This document shows positions 24,870-35,449 of a DNA stretch of 64,000 nucleotides, in pieces. Origin of the DNA: Aselliscus stoliczkanus (lineage: Eukaryota; Chordata; Mammalia; Chiroptera; Hipposideridae); NCBI GenBank assembly GCA_033961575.1, contig CM066737.1, positions 95,570,709 through 95,634,708 of the forward strand, written 5' to 3'. A program made the translations under genes and the position numbers. The notes under the pieces were generated by a model. It saw only the letters and a program-made list of their open reading frames with translations, made no database searches and had not been told where the DNA came from. Positions within the stretch are counted from its first letter, which is position 1, and the number at the start of each line of letters is the position of its first letter.

Positions 24870-25315
24870 GGGCCTGCCGAGTGACGCATTGGTTAGGAGT
24901 TGGCTTGGGACACCAGCTCTGAGCAGCAGGGCCCCTGTTCAGATCCCACATATGAGAACCAGTGATGCTGTGCCCTCTACAGCTAAGATGGTGAACAACA
25001 GCTTGACCTGGAGCTGGTCTGTTTGTTGTGAGTCACTGGCGATGGTGTAGGCTGCAGTGGGGCTGGCCAGCAGCTGGCATGAGCTTTCATGAGCTGCCCT
25101 GAGCTGCTGGGAGTGGCCATCCAATGGCCGGCAAGTGACTGCCTCACCAGGGAAGAGAGAAATGATAATACCAACATGGGCCAGTGAAGCAACATCCTCC
25201 ACAACTAGACTGAAGAACAAAAGGACAGGAACTTGTCTGTTCCCCTTCCCCGGTTCCCCAACGCTGTTCCCCTCCCCCAATTCCCCAATAAAATCTTTAA
25301 AAAAACAAAACAAAA
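24870..25315 (+). mobile_element. Long-form SINE
   Basis: Head GGGCCTGCCGAGTGACGCAT, tail CCCCAATAAAATCTTTAAAA. Confidence 0.94.
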
Positions 25316-25326
25316 AACACTATAGT

Positions 25327-25440
25327 TGGGCCGGCTGAGTGGCGCAGTGGTTAAGCGCTGGCTGAGAAAGCCAGCGGCCCCGGTTCGGTCCCACATAGGA
25401 GGGCCAATGACACTGCCCTCAAAAACAAAACAAAACAAAA
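25327..25440 (+). mobile_element. Short-form SINE next to a long-form copy
   Basis: Head GGGCCGGCTGAGTGGCGCAG, end ACACTGCCCTC plus (CAAAA)n. Flanked by AACACTATAGT on both sides; it inserted at the 3' flank of the copy at 24870. Confidence 0.94.
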
Positions 25441-25533
25441 AAACACTATAGTAATTCAAATATGTGGTATACTTACAGAAAAAGACAGGTGACAAATGGA
25501 ACAAAACAGAGAGCCTACAAGTAGGACTATTTT

Positions 25534-25668
25534 TTTTTTAATTTTTAAATTTTTAAATTTTTTTTATTTTTAAGAGGGCAGTGTCACTGGCACTCATATG
25601 TGGGATCTGAAGCCCGGCCACTGGCATCCCAAGCCAGCTCTTAACCACCACGCCATTCGGCCGGCCCT
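25534..25668 (-). mobile_element. Short-form SINE
   Basis: T-rich start, GAGGGCAGTGTCACTGGCAC, ends CATTCGGCCGGCCC. Flanked by GTAGGACTATTTT at 25521-25533 and 25671-25683. Confidence 0.94.
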
Positions 25669-25687
25669 ATGTAGGACTATTTTATAC

Positions 25688-25926
25688 CAGGGGTACCAAA
25701 AAAAAAGGTATACAAGTGGACACTTTGGTGAACGTTGCTCAAGCAGTAATTCGCCATAATCAGAAGTGTCTGGATGTTGATGGTAACCACTTTGAGCACC
25801 TCTTGTCATTGCAGAAGTCAAACGTGACTTGAATTCATCTTTTGTGATCATTATATATTAAGTATTACAATTTTAATACAGTTTTTTCCTTTCTTAAAAT
25901 GTGTATACATTTTTTGGCATCCTCTG
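25688..25926 (+). mobile_element. 239-bp Tc1/mariner-like deletion derivative
   Basis: Ends are CCAGGGGTACCAAAAA and the complement of CAGAGGATGCCAAAAAATG, flanked by TA at 25686-25687 and 25927-25928. On the plus strand it has an open stretch including QVDTLVNVAQAV and DGNHFEHLLSL and ending in a stop, apparently the last codons of a transposase. A second copy of the same length lies at 55972-56210 in the opposite orientation. Confidence 0.8.
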
Positions 25927-25979
25927 TATATTACAGAACTAGCTCTGTAAATCATGGTGAAAGTACTGGTTTTTCAATA

Positions 25980-26340
25980 AAGAGTTATACTTGTGTCCAT
26001 CTGAAATTGGAAAAACTTAAATTGGAGGCGTAAACTCATATATATCCTAAAACCAACTCTGTGGATTAAAGTCTTAAATGTGAAAAGTCAAACTATAGAG
26101 CTTTTAGAAGATAGCATCAGAGAATATCTTCATTGCTGTAATGAAGGGAAGGTTTTCTTAAGACACATTAAGTACTAATCACAATGAAAATATTTCAATG
26201 TTACTACTTTAAAATGAAGAACTTCTGTTCATCAAAAGAAACAACAGAAAGAGTAAAATGGCAAGCCATAGAGAAAGAGAAGATATTTGCAGGGATTCTT
26301 AAATTACATTTAACTGACAAAGGACTAATATTAAAAATAT
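25980..26340 (+). mobile_element. L1 ORF2-like fragment
   Basis: ATTAAAGTCTTAAATGTGAA, TTTAGAAGATAGCATCAGAG and AACTTCTGTTCATCAAAAGA are L1 ORF2 3' phrases. Confidence 0.65.
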
Positions 26341-26348
26341 ATAAAGGA

Positions 26349-26455
26349 GGGCCCGCCGAGTGGTGCAGTGGTTAAGCGCTGGCTTGGAAAGCCAGCGGCC
26401 CCGGTTCAAGTCCCATATATGAGGGCCAGTGACACTGCCCTCAAAAAAAAAAAAA
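26349..26455 (+). mobile_element. Short-form SINE
   Basis: Head GGCCCGCCGAGTGGTGCAGT, A tail. Flanks ATATAAAGGA on both sides. Confidence 0.94.
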
Positions 26456-26640
26456 AACATATAAAGGATATGTATGGATCAACAAGGAAAAGACAAATAA
26501 TCCAACAGAAAATGGGCCCCCCAAAAAAACAAACTATACAGGCATGTCACAAAAGAGGATACACAAATAATCAATAAACATGAAAAGATGCTCAATAGCA
26601 TTTGTAATTAGGGATAATGTTAACTAAATCCTCAATGTAT

Positions 26641-26750
26641 TTTTTTTTTTTTTTTAGAGGGCAGTGTCACTGGCCCTCATATGTGGGATCCGAACCAGGG
26701 CCACTGGCATCCCAAGCCAGCTCCCATCCACCGCACCACTTGGCTGGCCC
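26641..26750 (-). mobile_element. Short-form SINE
   Basis: Poly(T), GAGGGCAGTGTCACTGGCCC, ends CACTTGGCTGGCCC. Flanks CCTCAATGTA and CCTCAACGTA. Confidence 0.93.
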
Positions 26751-28180
26751 CTCAACGTAATTTTTTACATGCACAAAACTGGCAAAACTTAAAAGTGAAA
26801 ATATGATCTGGTGAGAATGCATAACAATGGGAATTCTCACACATTGCTGCGCATCCTCACCAAAACTTAGTATTTTTAGATTTTACTGTGGGCCGTGTAA
26901 ATTGGCCCATTTCAAAACAAAGCTTAGCATTGCATGTTAAAATTGAATACGGTGAGAAAAGATATTCGGGGACAATGGCAATGCATGCTACAATAATGCT
27001 CTCATTCTTGTTAGCTTAACAGGGTTTATAATATACCAGGAAAGGAAGACACGGGGAACTCTCACGCAGCGCTAATTGTGTGCTATGCATTAAGTTTATT
27101 AATACTTTTTCACATGCTTCCTTATTTAAATTTGAGGCAAAAAGGGTACCCAGAATGATGTTATTCCATGACAGGAAACTTCTGGCTGAAGTTCCTTCTA
27201 GAAAGAAATAACTCAGGAGCACTATTACTCCATCAGGACAAGCTACACATTTACAAACATCACCACTCTTGCTTCTTTCTTCAAGAGACATCATTTCAAA
27301 CATTTAAAATTTTCAGCACAATTGTAATAGATATATACGATGTCAGAGGAGCAATAGATTGGGGGAAGGGGGTTATCACTTTGTGAGGGGTGAAATGTCT
27401 AACTAGTACATTGTTTTGTACACCTGAAACTAATAAAAAATTGAAATAAAAAATGATCACACACTGGGGTACAGAATTAAAGGGATTCTTTTTTCTTGAT
27501 TCCATTTTATGATGACAACACAAATTCAGATCTTGTATAGGAATGATGGGAATGCCCAAAGAAGCAAAATGCCAGTTAGAGAAGTAATAATTATACATAT
27601 AAGAAAATTTCCTTCAGCTGAAGAAAGATTTGACTGATCAGGAGGAAAGGGCTCAACAAATAAATGCCAGACATGATTAAAAGTAAACACACATACACAC
27701 CCCTAGGTAGATCCTAGTGAACTTCCTGAATTCCAAAGATAAAGAAAAAAAACATATGAACTTCAGGAAACAAAGGAAAAGGCAACATACACAAAAGAGA
27801 ACCAGACAAGCATCAGATTTCTCATAACACTGAAGTTGGAAAACAGTGAAAGAACATCTTTAAACTGTGAAAGAAAAGGGATTGTGATTAAAAGATTAAA
27901 CCTCCCAACTAAGACATCATTTGTCAGGCAAAAGCAGATATTTTGAGGTAGTAAAGGCCTCAGAAAGCATATACACCCACATAGCAGACATGAAGACACT
28001 AACAGGTATACATCAATCAAATGACAATTTATTCAGCACAGAGATATCAAATGGGGAAAGTTGGAATGAATATGAAATAGCAGTAGCAATAAACCCTGCA
28101 ATGTACACTTATGTGTAAATAAATTAAACATGGATGAGATTTGTAATGTAAGAGATAAGAAAGAATTGTTGAAATAGAAA
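26751..28180 (+). mobile_element. L1/HAL1 remnants
   Basis: A HAL1-type 3' end (GGGGTTATCACTTTGTGAGG, TTTTGTACACCTGAAACTAA) lies at about 27355-27450. A further ORF1-3'-like piece is at about 27740-28110. 26850-27300 is unassigned. Confidence 0.5.
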
Positions 28181-28187
28181 ACACATC

Positions 28188-28319
28188 AGGGCTGGCCAAG
28201 TGGCGCTGTGGTTGAGAGCTGGTTTGGGATGCCAGCGGCCCTGATTCGGATCCCATATGTGAGGGCCGGTGACACTGCCCTCTAAAAAAACAAACAAACA
28301 ACAACAATAACAACAAAAA
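28188..28319 (+). mobile_element. Short-form SINE
   Basis: Head GGGCTGGCCAAGTGGCGCTG, long (CAA)n-rich tail. Flanks AGAAAACACATCAG on both sides. Confidence 0.93.
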
Positions 28320-28482
28320 AGAAAACACATCAGACAAAGCAGGATTCAAGATCAAATGTTAAAGAGAACAGAAACAGATGTCCTATAAAATGTACAATTA
28401 TGAAGAAGATATTTATAGTATATAGTATATATATAGTAAATATTTATAGAAATCAAATACATAAAGCAAAACTTGAAATACA

Positions 28483-28880
28483 GGGCCGACCAAGTGACGT
28501 GCTGGTTAAGAGTTGGCTTGGGACGCCAGCTTTAGGCAGCAGGGCCCCGGTTTGGATCCCACATGAGGGCCAGTGACGCTGCACCCTCTACAGCTAAGAT
28601 GGTGAACAACAGCTCCACCTGGAGCTGGGCTGCCATGAGTCTCCGGTGATGGCGTAGGCTGCAGTGGGGCTGCAGTGGGGCTGGCAGGAAGCGAGTGTGA
28701 GCCGCCATGAGCGGCCATCCAATGGCCGGCAAGCAACTGCCTCAGCCAGGAAGAGCGCAATGATAATACCAACATGGGCCAGTGAAGCAACATCCTCCAC
28801 AACTAGACTGAAGAACGAAAGGACAGCAACTTCTCTGTTCCCCTCCCCCGATTCCCCAATAAAATCTTTAAAAACAAAAC
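28483..28880 (+). mobile_element. Long-form SINE
   Basis: Head GGGCCGACCAAGTGACGTGC, tail CCCCAATAAAATCTTTAAAA. Flanks AAAACTTGAAATACA. Confidence 0.95.
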
Positions 28881-30567
28881 AAAACTTGAAATACAAGGAA
28901 ACTGCATAAAACACTCCTATGGTAGAATTTTTAATATTTTTTCAAAAACTAAAAGATTAAGTACTTAAAATTAGCTAGGATATAAAGGATTTGAAAATAT
29001 AATCAACAAATTTATATAAGACTAGAGATCAATACTAAAGAGATTAATAAAACTTTACTCCTTGTAATTCAAACACTATTTTAAAGAGGAAGTCAAAACT
29101 GATTGGTAGAAACAGAAATTTGGGAGACAACCAAGATGGCGCAGTAGGTAAACACTGTGCTTACCTTCTCTCACAACCACATCAAAATTACAACTAATCT
29201 ATAAAACAACCATTATTGAGAATCACTTAAAATCAAGCTGACCTGAAACCTCTCAACTAAGGACATGCAGAAGAAGCCACCTCCAGACTGATAGGAAGGT
29301 CGGGACGTGGAACAGGTTGGTCCCACACTGGCGTGTAACCATTAAAGATCGGGAGGGATATTTCAGCGGTGGAGGCCCCCACCCCATCCCCCAGGGGACT
29401 GAGAAGTCCCAGCCCCACCCCAGCCCAGGGTTCCAGAGCCGGGGAGAGAAGCCCCCATAATCTTTGGTTGTGAAAACCAGCGAAGATTGTGACTGAGACT
29501 GAGTGTGGCTGCACTCCCAGGTGCTCCTCTTAAAGGGATCGTACATAGACTTACCTACTAATGGAATCTCTTGCTCTGAGCTCCTGCGCTGGGGCAGCAG
29601 CTGGAGAGGCAGAGGGGACATATGGTGGGGACCTGAGTTGTCTGGCTTCAGTACAAGGACTGGAAGGGCAGCTTTCTCCTGGAGACCAGGGAGGCCATTG
29701 TTTCTCTGCTGAGCCCTCCCCCTTCCCTGCATGTGGACACAGGCGGCACCATATCTGAGTTTCCACCATTTGTTCCCCCACCCTGGCGATTCCAGACCCC
29801 GCTCTGCCCAACTTTGGGGCACACCCAGGCCACTTCCAGTGGCTTTTTTTGTGCAGACTGCCTGCCTGGGTTGAAGCTGCAGATTTTTCTAGGGTCTCTC
29901 AAAGGTTCGTGGAACCCACACAAGCAGCATCTGACTTGAGCACATCCTGTACCTCTGGCTGAGCAGCCCTAAGCTGGCACTAGCGGCAGCTTGCCTTGGT
30001 TTGCGGCTTGGCCTCTCAAGGCTCTTCCAAGCACAGCATGGGCTGCAGCCATCTGTGGATTTCCTTCTGGTTTCCACTGGGTGGCCCTGGGTAGGGCACA
30101 GGCTGTGGCTAAACTTGACCTACAGCGGATCCCCTACAAGGCGGTCCTGGGGATGGTGCCCCCAGTGGCAAGCTTCAAAACGAGCTGGAGCATTACTCAG
30201 CTGCCTCCAAGTATGACACACCTAAGGGGCAGATTGGGCAGGCACCAGCGTCTGCTGAGGCTGATCCTGTTTTGTAGGATCAGCGCCTACACAACAACTC
30301 TTCCACTGTCTTCACGGCCAGCCCTCACAACCAGTGAGCCCAAGGGTCAGTCCCTCCCATTGATGTGCAATATCAACCAAGGCTCAACTACAAGAGGAAG
30401 GCACACACAACGCACACAAGGGACACACCTGGAGCATGTGGCTCAGGGGACCAGAAAGACTGTGCCATTGAACCCCACAGCCACCTACCACATAAGGCCA
30501 CTCTTAAGCCGGGAAGACATAGCAGCTCTACCTAATACATAGAATCAAACATCGGGAGGCAGCCAAA

Positions 30568-31421
30568 ATGGGGAGACAAAGAAACATGTCCCAAATGAAA
30601 GAACAGAATAAAGTGCCAGAAAAAGAACTGAGTGAAATGGAGATAAGCAATCTATTAGATGCAGAGTTCCAAACACTGGTTATAAGAATGCTCAATGATC
30701 TCAGCGAGAACCTCAACAGACAGATAGGAACCATAAAAATGGAGATGGAAACCATGAAAAACAACCAGTCAGAAATAAAGGATACAACAATGAAATGAAG
30801 AATATATTACAGGGAATCAACAGTAGATCAGATTAAGCAGAGGATCCAACCAGCAATGTAAAAGATAACACAGCAGAAAACACCCAACCAGAACAGCAAA
30901 AAGAAAAAAGAATCCAAAAAAATTGAGGGTTTAAGGGGCTTCCAGGACAATATCAATCATACCAACGTTCGCATTATAGGGGTACTAGACTTGAAAATCT
31001 ATTTGAAGAAATAATGACAGAAAACTTCCCTAACCTGGTGAAGGAAATAGACATACAAGCCCAGAAAGCACTGAGAGTCTCAAACAAGATAAACTCAAAG
31101 AGGCCAACACCAAGACACATCATAATTTAAATGCCAAAGGTTAAAGACAAAGAGAGAATCTTGAAAGCAGTTAGTTACATACAAGGGAGCCCCCATAAGA
31201 CTGGCAGCTGATTTCTCAACAGAAATTTTGCAGGCCAGAAGGGAGTGGCAGGAAATATTCGAAGTGATGAAAAGCAACCACATACAACCAAGATTGCGTA
31301 CCCAGCAAGGCTGTCATTTAGAATTGAAGCACATATAAGGAGCTTCCCAGATAAGAAAAAGCTGAAGGAGTTCATCACCACCAAACCAGTATTACAAGGA
31401 ATCTTAGAGGGACTTCTTTAA
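30568..31421 (+). pseudogene. HAL1 ORF1 (L1 ORF1p-like), broken
   Basis: Encodes an RNA-binding chaperone like L1 ORF1p. The first 76 codons (30568-30798) are open: MGRQRNMSQMKEQNKVPEKE, a charged stretch that fits the N-terminal region and coiled coil. Further on, in changing frames, come FEEIMTENFPNLVKEID, RPTPRHIII, VKDKERILKAV and LSADFSTEILQARREW, all hallmarks of the ORF1p RRM and C-terminal domain, ending about 31421. The stop after 30798 and an in-frame stop just after PRHIII show it is inactive. Sequence passes directly from here to 3' UTR with no reverse transcriptase. Confidence 0.75.
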
Positions 31422-31743
31422 GATGGGAGGAGATTAGGGATAGGTAAAGGGGGGGAGGGGTCAAGAAGTACAAAATGGTTGTTATACAGTCGTCATGGGA
31501 TGTAGGGTATAGCAAAGGATTATAGTCAGTAATATTGTAATAGCTAGGTATGGTGCCAGATAGGTACTAGATCTATCAGGGTTACAGATGGGAATGGGGT
31601 TGGGGTCAGGGAAAAAAAAGTGAAGGTATTAAGAAATACAAATTGGTAGTTAATACAGTATGGGGAATATAATCAACACTGTTGTAAAGATCATGTAAGG
31701 TGCTAGATGGGCACTGGACTTGTCAAGGGATCACTTCATAGAC

Positions 31744-32435
31744 TGTGTCTGTCGCGTCTCTGCGTGGCTGGGTCTAGCTTCCTCAAGAGGACCGGCGGGG
31801 ACTCAGAAAAAGAAATAAAGAGCAAGAGACAGGGATAGTTTAAAAAGCAATGTGAGCCAGGGGACTCTGTCTGATGGACAAGGAGCCCAGAATCTGGTCA
31901 GCTTGCAGCTTTTATTGAGTACAAACAGGGAAGGGGCTTTGTTCTTTCCGAGGTCTGTAAATCACATGCGCCACCCAAGAATTTAGCCAGATCTCCCCAT
32001 GCCTCACAGACTCCCTCAGCCGAAAGACCCTTAGTTCAATACGACCTTGCCTCCTACGGGGACAGATAATGGTTCACTATGAGACTCAGAGGCAAAAATG
32101 TAAGGAGGACTGCTGTTATCTTCTTAGGAAGATTTCTCTCTTCGTTGGCAGGCTGCTAGCTCTGCAGACAAGGGTTCACAGGCCCTTAGGCCCTATAGGC
32201 TTCACCTCCTTGATTCCTCCCAAAGTACCCAAGGACAACGCCTGTCTTAGGCCGCCCTAATGCACATATTTTAGGGTCTTTGCCCGTCATTGGCTGACCT
32301 GCCCTCTCTCTTAGGGTCCCATGGGGTTTTGCCATAAACATAATGAATATCCTGTTCCTGTGAGGCCCTGACCTTATGGGCGAATGCAGGGAGGCAAACG
32401 GCTAGGCTGCTGTGAGGCCACATGTGTCCAATGCA
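31744..32435 (-). mobile_element. Solo LTR of a class II (betaretrovirus-like) ERV
   Basis: 692 bp with TG..CA ends, flanked by the 6-bp pair ATAGAC (31738-31743) and CTAGAC (32436-32441), one mismatch. On the minus strand CTCAATAAAAGCTGCAAGC carries the poly(A) signal, followed by a U5 ending GCGACAGACACA. No gag, pol or env remains, so it is a recombinant solo LTR. Class assignment rests on the 6-bp duplication and signal layout. Confidence 0.7.
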
Positions 32436-32689
32436 CTAGACACCTGAAGCTGAAGTGGAATAATATTGAATGTATTTAGCTATAGCTAAATATATAGGTA
32501 TATATAGTCACGGGATACAGAGTACAACATAGGGAAGATAGTCGATGGTATTGTAACGGCTATATAGAGGGGTAGTAGCTTGGTGGGTGGGTTATCACTT
32601 TATGAGAGGTTTAAATGTCTAACTATTACATTGCTTGTATACCTGAAACTAGTAAAAAAAAAAAAAACTAAAAAAAACTGATATGTAGA

Positions 32690-32793
32690 TGGGGTGATCA
32701 CTTTGTAAGGTATATAAATGTCTAATCACTATGTTGTACACCTGAAACTAATATAATATTGTATGTCAACTGTAACTGAAAAATAAAAAATTT
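32690..32793 (+). mobile_element. Truncated HAL1 3' end inserted in the HAL1 flank
   Basis: 104 bp containing TTGTACACCTGAAACTAATA and an A-rich end. Flanked by a perfect 14-bp repeat AACTGATATGTAGA (32676-32689, 32794-32807). Confidence 0.85.
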
Positions 32794-32828
32794 AACTGAT
32801 ATGTAGAACTATCTAGAAAGTTATGAAA

Positions 32829-32932
32829 GGGCCGGCTGAGTGGCGCGGTGGTTAAGCACTGACTTGGGAAGCCAGCGGCCCTGGTTCGGTCCCACATGTG
32901 AGGGCCAGTGACACCGCCCTCAAAAAAAAAAA
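32829..32932 (+). mobile_element. Short-form SINE
   Basis: Head GGGCCGGCTGAGTGGCGCGG, A tail. Flanked by the 15-bp repeat TAGAAAGTTATGAAA. Confidence 0.95.
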
Positions 32933-33356
32933 TAGAAAGTTATGAAAAAGAACAATTAATATACAATGGGACACAGGTAAAGTTGCATACCAAAGGAAAT
33001 TCACAGCTTTCAAGTTCATTTAAAAATAAATTAAAATAAATGATGTATAAAACAGAAGACATTTCAACTAGGTAACTAAACAAACCAGAAGAAAATAGGA
33101 AAAGAAAATTAACAATAGTGCATGAGGAATTAATTAAATAGAAAACCAAACAATACAAATAAAAACATTAAGAGCTGTTTCTTCAATAATATCTATAAAA
33201 TAGCTAAACCTCTGAATGCCTTTTTAAAGAAAAATGAGAGATAAAATAAAAACATTCAGGATAAGAAAGGAGATATAACCAGGTATACAAGAGAATAAAA
33301 TAACTGTAAGAGAATATTGTGTGCATCTTCATGGCAATAAATTGAAAATCTAGAAG

Positions 33357-33725
33357 AGTGGTTCTCAACTTTGGTTACACATTGTAAAAACTCGAGGAGC
33401 TTGGAAAATTACTGTTGCCTGAGCCCCACTCCCAGAAATTCAAATTTAACTAGTCTTGGGGTGTGGCCTGGGCACTGGGATGTTTAAAGCTACCCCATGT
33501 AATTCTAATACTGAACCACAATTGAGAAACACTGAATTCTTATAGGGTTTGGGCTGTGTGGTTCATGGACTAGACTAGTAGCATCAGCATCTCCAGGGTG
33601 TTTGCAAGAAATGCAGAATCGTGAGCCCCACCTCAGACCCACTGAGTTAGAATGAGCACTTTCACAGCATCCTGCAGGTGCTTTGTATGCACATTAATAT
33701 ATCAGGTGTACTGATCTAGAGAAAA
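33357..33725. mobile_element. Two adjacent MER5A-like remnants
   Basis: First copy about 33357-33535 (GTGGTTCTCAACTTTGGTTA to CAATTGAGAAACACTGAA). Second copy about 33540-33725 (AGTAGCATCAGCATCTCCAG, GAGCCCCACCTCAGACCCAC). 32933-33356 is AT-rich and unassigned. Confidence 0.55.
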
Positions 33726-33749
33726 TGGATGATTTCCAAGGGAAATAGA

Positions 33750-35240
33750 GATACCAAAATTTATTTAAGAAGAAAAGCTGATGGACCAGTTAATGTAGAA
33801 GAGATCAGAAAAGTAAAGGCCTACCATTTCTAAAGAGGCATCAGACCCAAATGCTTTCACAACTGAGTTCTGTCTAACCCTTAAAAATCAGACAATGCCT
33901 CTCTCTGGTTTTTAAACCACTCCAGATTATAGAAAACTTTCCAAGTTTATTTTATGGAGCATTACATTAATATTCAAACCTGATCATAACAGTACAAAAC
34001 AAGAAAACACCAGAATTATGAACATAGATACAAAAATTCTCAATAAAATACCAGTCAATTTAAGCTTCAGTATATTGAAAAATAAAAATTGCCTAAGTAG
34101 GGTACTTTTATTCCAGAACTGTGAAGATGGTTTAACTTTAGAAAAGTCCATCACTGTAATTCAATATAATTTATTACATCAACAAACAAAAAGAGCAAAT
34201 CAAGTAATTATATCAATAGGTGGTAAAAGACATTTGATAATATTAATTAGTCATTTCTAATAAAACCTCTAAGTAAAATAATAATGGAAGGAAACTAACA
34301 TTGGCAAATGCTATTTTCCAAAAGCAACATTATACTAAGTGGCTAATTACTAAAGTATTGCCATTAAAAGCAGGCATAACACAGAAATGCCTGCTATAAC
34401 ATGTATTATTCAGCATGGTTTTAGAAGTTCTAGGTAACATAAGACACAAAAAGGAAATCATTGACATCTTTTGCCATATGACTGCACACATAGAAATTCA
34501 AAAGACTACTGAAGCACAATTAGAATTGGGAAGATAACGTGGAAAAGTAGCTGGGTATGTGGAAAACAAACAAAAATCCAATAGATTTCTCTATAACCTA
34601 GCAGTATCTAAGTGGCTAAAAATTATAATGGACTTATGAAAAGTATAACACCTATATATGAAGAAAGTTATGACATTTTATTAAAGGATGTAAAACAAGA
34701 TCAGAAAACGAGTAAATGGAGAAACATGGATGAATATGAAGACAATATGATAAAAACGTCAGGTTCAATTTAATATTAAAAATTCATGCAGTTTGAATAA
34801 AAAAACCCCAATGGGTTTTCTAAGGGAAACTGGGTAAAATTATCTTAATGTTCATATGGAAGAATAGATGTCAAGGAAACTACAGAAAAGAAAGGGACTT
34901 GCCTTCTAGATATTAAAGTTAACCACAGAGCACTGTGAGTAAAACAATATATTGGCCCAAGAATAACAAATAGATCAGTAAAACAGAATAGACTTCAGAA
35001 ATAAATCCAAGGTTGTATATGAACTTAAAAATAATAAAGAGTCATTTCAGTTCATGGGGGTCCAGGATGACTTACTTAATAAACAGTACTGTAATAATTG
35101 GCTCTCCGAGAGAAAAGAGAAACTAGATCTCCTACCAAACAATATATGCCAAAATAATTTTAATTGTATAAAAATCCAAACAAAATTCAAACAATACAAA
35201 TATCAGAAGAAAATCTAGGCGTATATTTGTAGAAGCTTGG
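33750..35240 (+). mobile_element. L1 ORF2 fragment
   Basis: TTCTCAATAAAATACCAGTC and TAATTATATCAATAGGTGGT are typical of the L1 reverse transcriptase coding region. Frames are broken throughout. Confidence 0.65.
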
Positions 35241-35258
35241 GGTAGAAAAGACCTTTTT

Positions 35259-35362
35259 TTTTTCCTTTGAGGACAGTGTCACTGGCCGTCACATGTGGGA
35301 CCCGAACCGGGGCTGCTGGCTTCCCAAGCCAGCGCTTAACCGCCACGCCACTCTGCCGGCCC
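35259..35362 (-). mobile_element. Short-form SINE
   Basis: GAGGACAGTGTCACTGGCCG to CACTCTGCCGGCCC. Flanks TAGAAAAGACCTTTTT on both sides. Confidence 0.94.
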
Positions 35363-35449
35363 CTAGAAAAGACCTTTTTAAGTAGGACAAGAAACCCCAA
35401 GAATCATAAAGGGAAAAAAAGGAAACATTTGATTATACAAATTTTAAAG

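Larger units (their letters stand above)
29114..32675 (+). mobile_element. Nearly full-length HAL1 (half-L1) retrotransposon
   Basis: L1-type 5' UTR (GGGAGACAACCAAGATGGCG at the start), an ORF1 region and an L1-like 3' UTR ending in an A tail, with no ORF2 between. This is the definition of half-L1 elements. The flanks AAAACTGATTGGTAGAA (29095-29111) and AAAACTGATATGTAGAA (32674-32690, now split by a younger insertion) match at 15 of 17 positions and look like the target duplication. A retroviral solo LTR (31744-32435) interrupts the 3' UTR. Confidence 0.75.

Noticed and set aside
29991..30542. 183-codon plus-strand open frame
   Set aside because: It falls in the GC-rich 5' UTR of the HAL1, upstream of ORF1, and shows no known domain.
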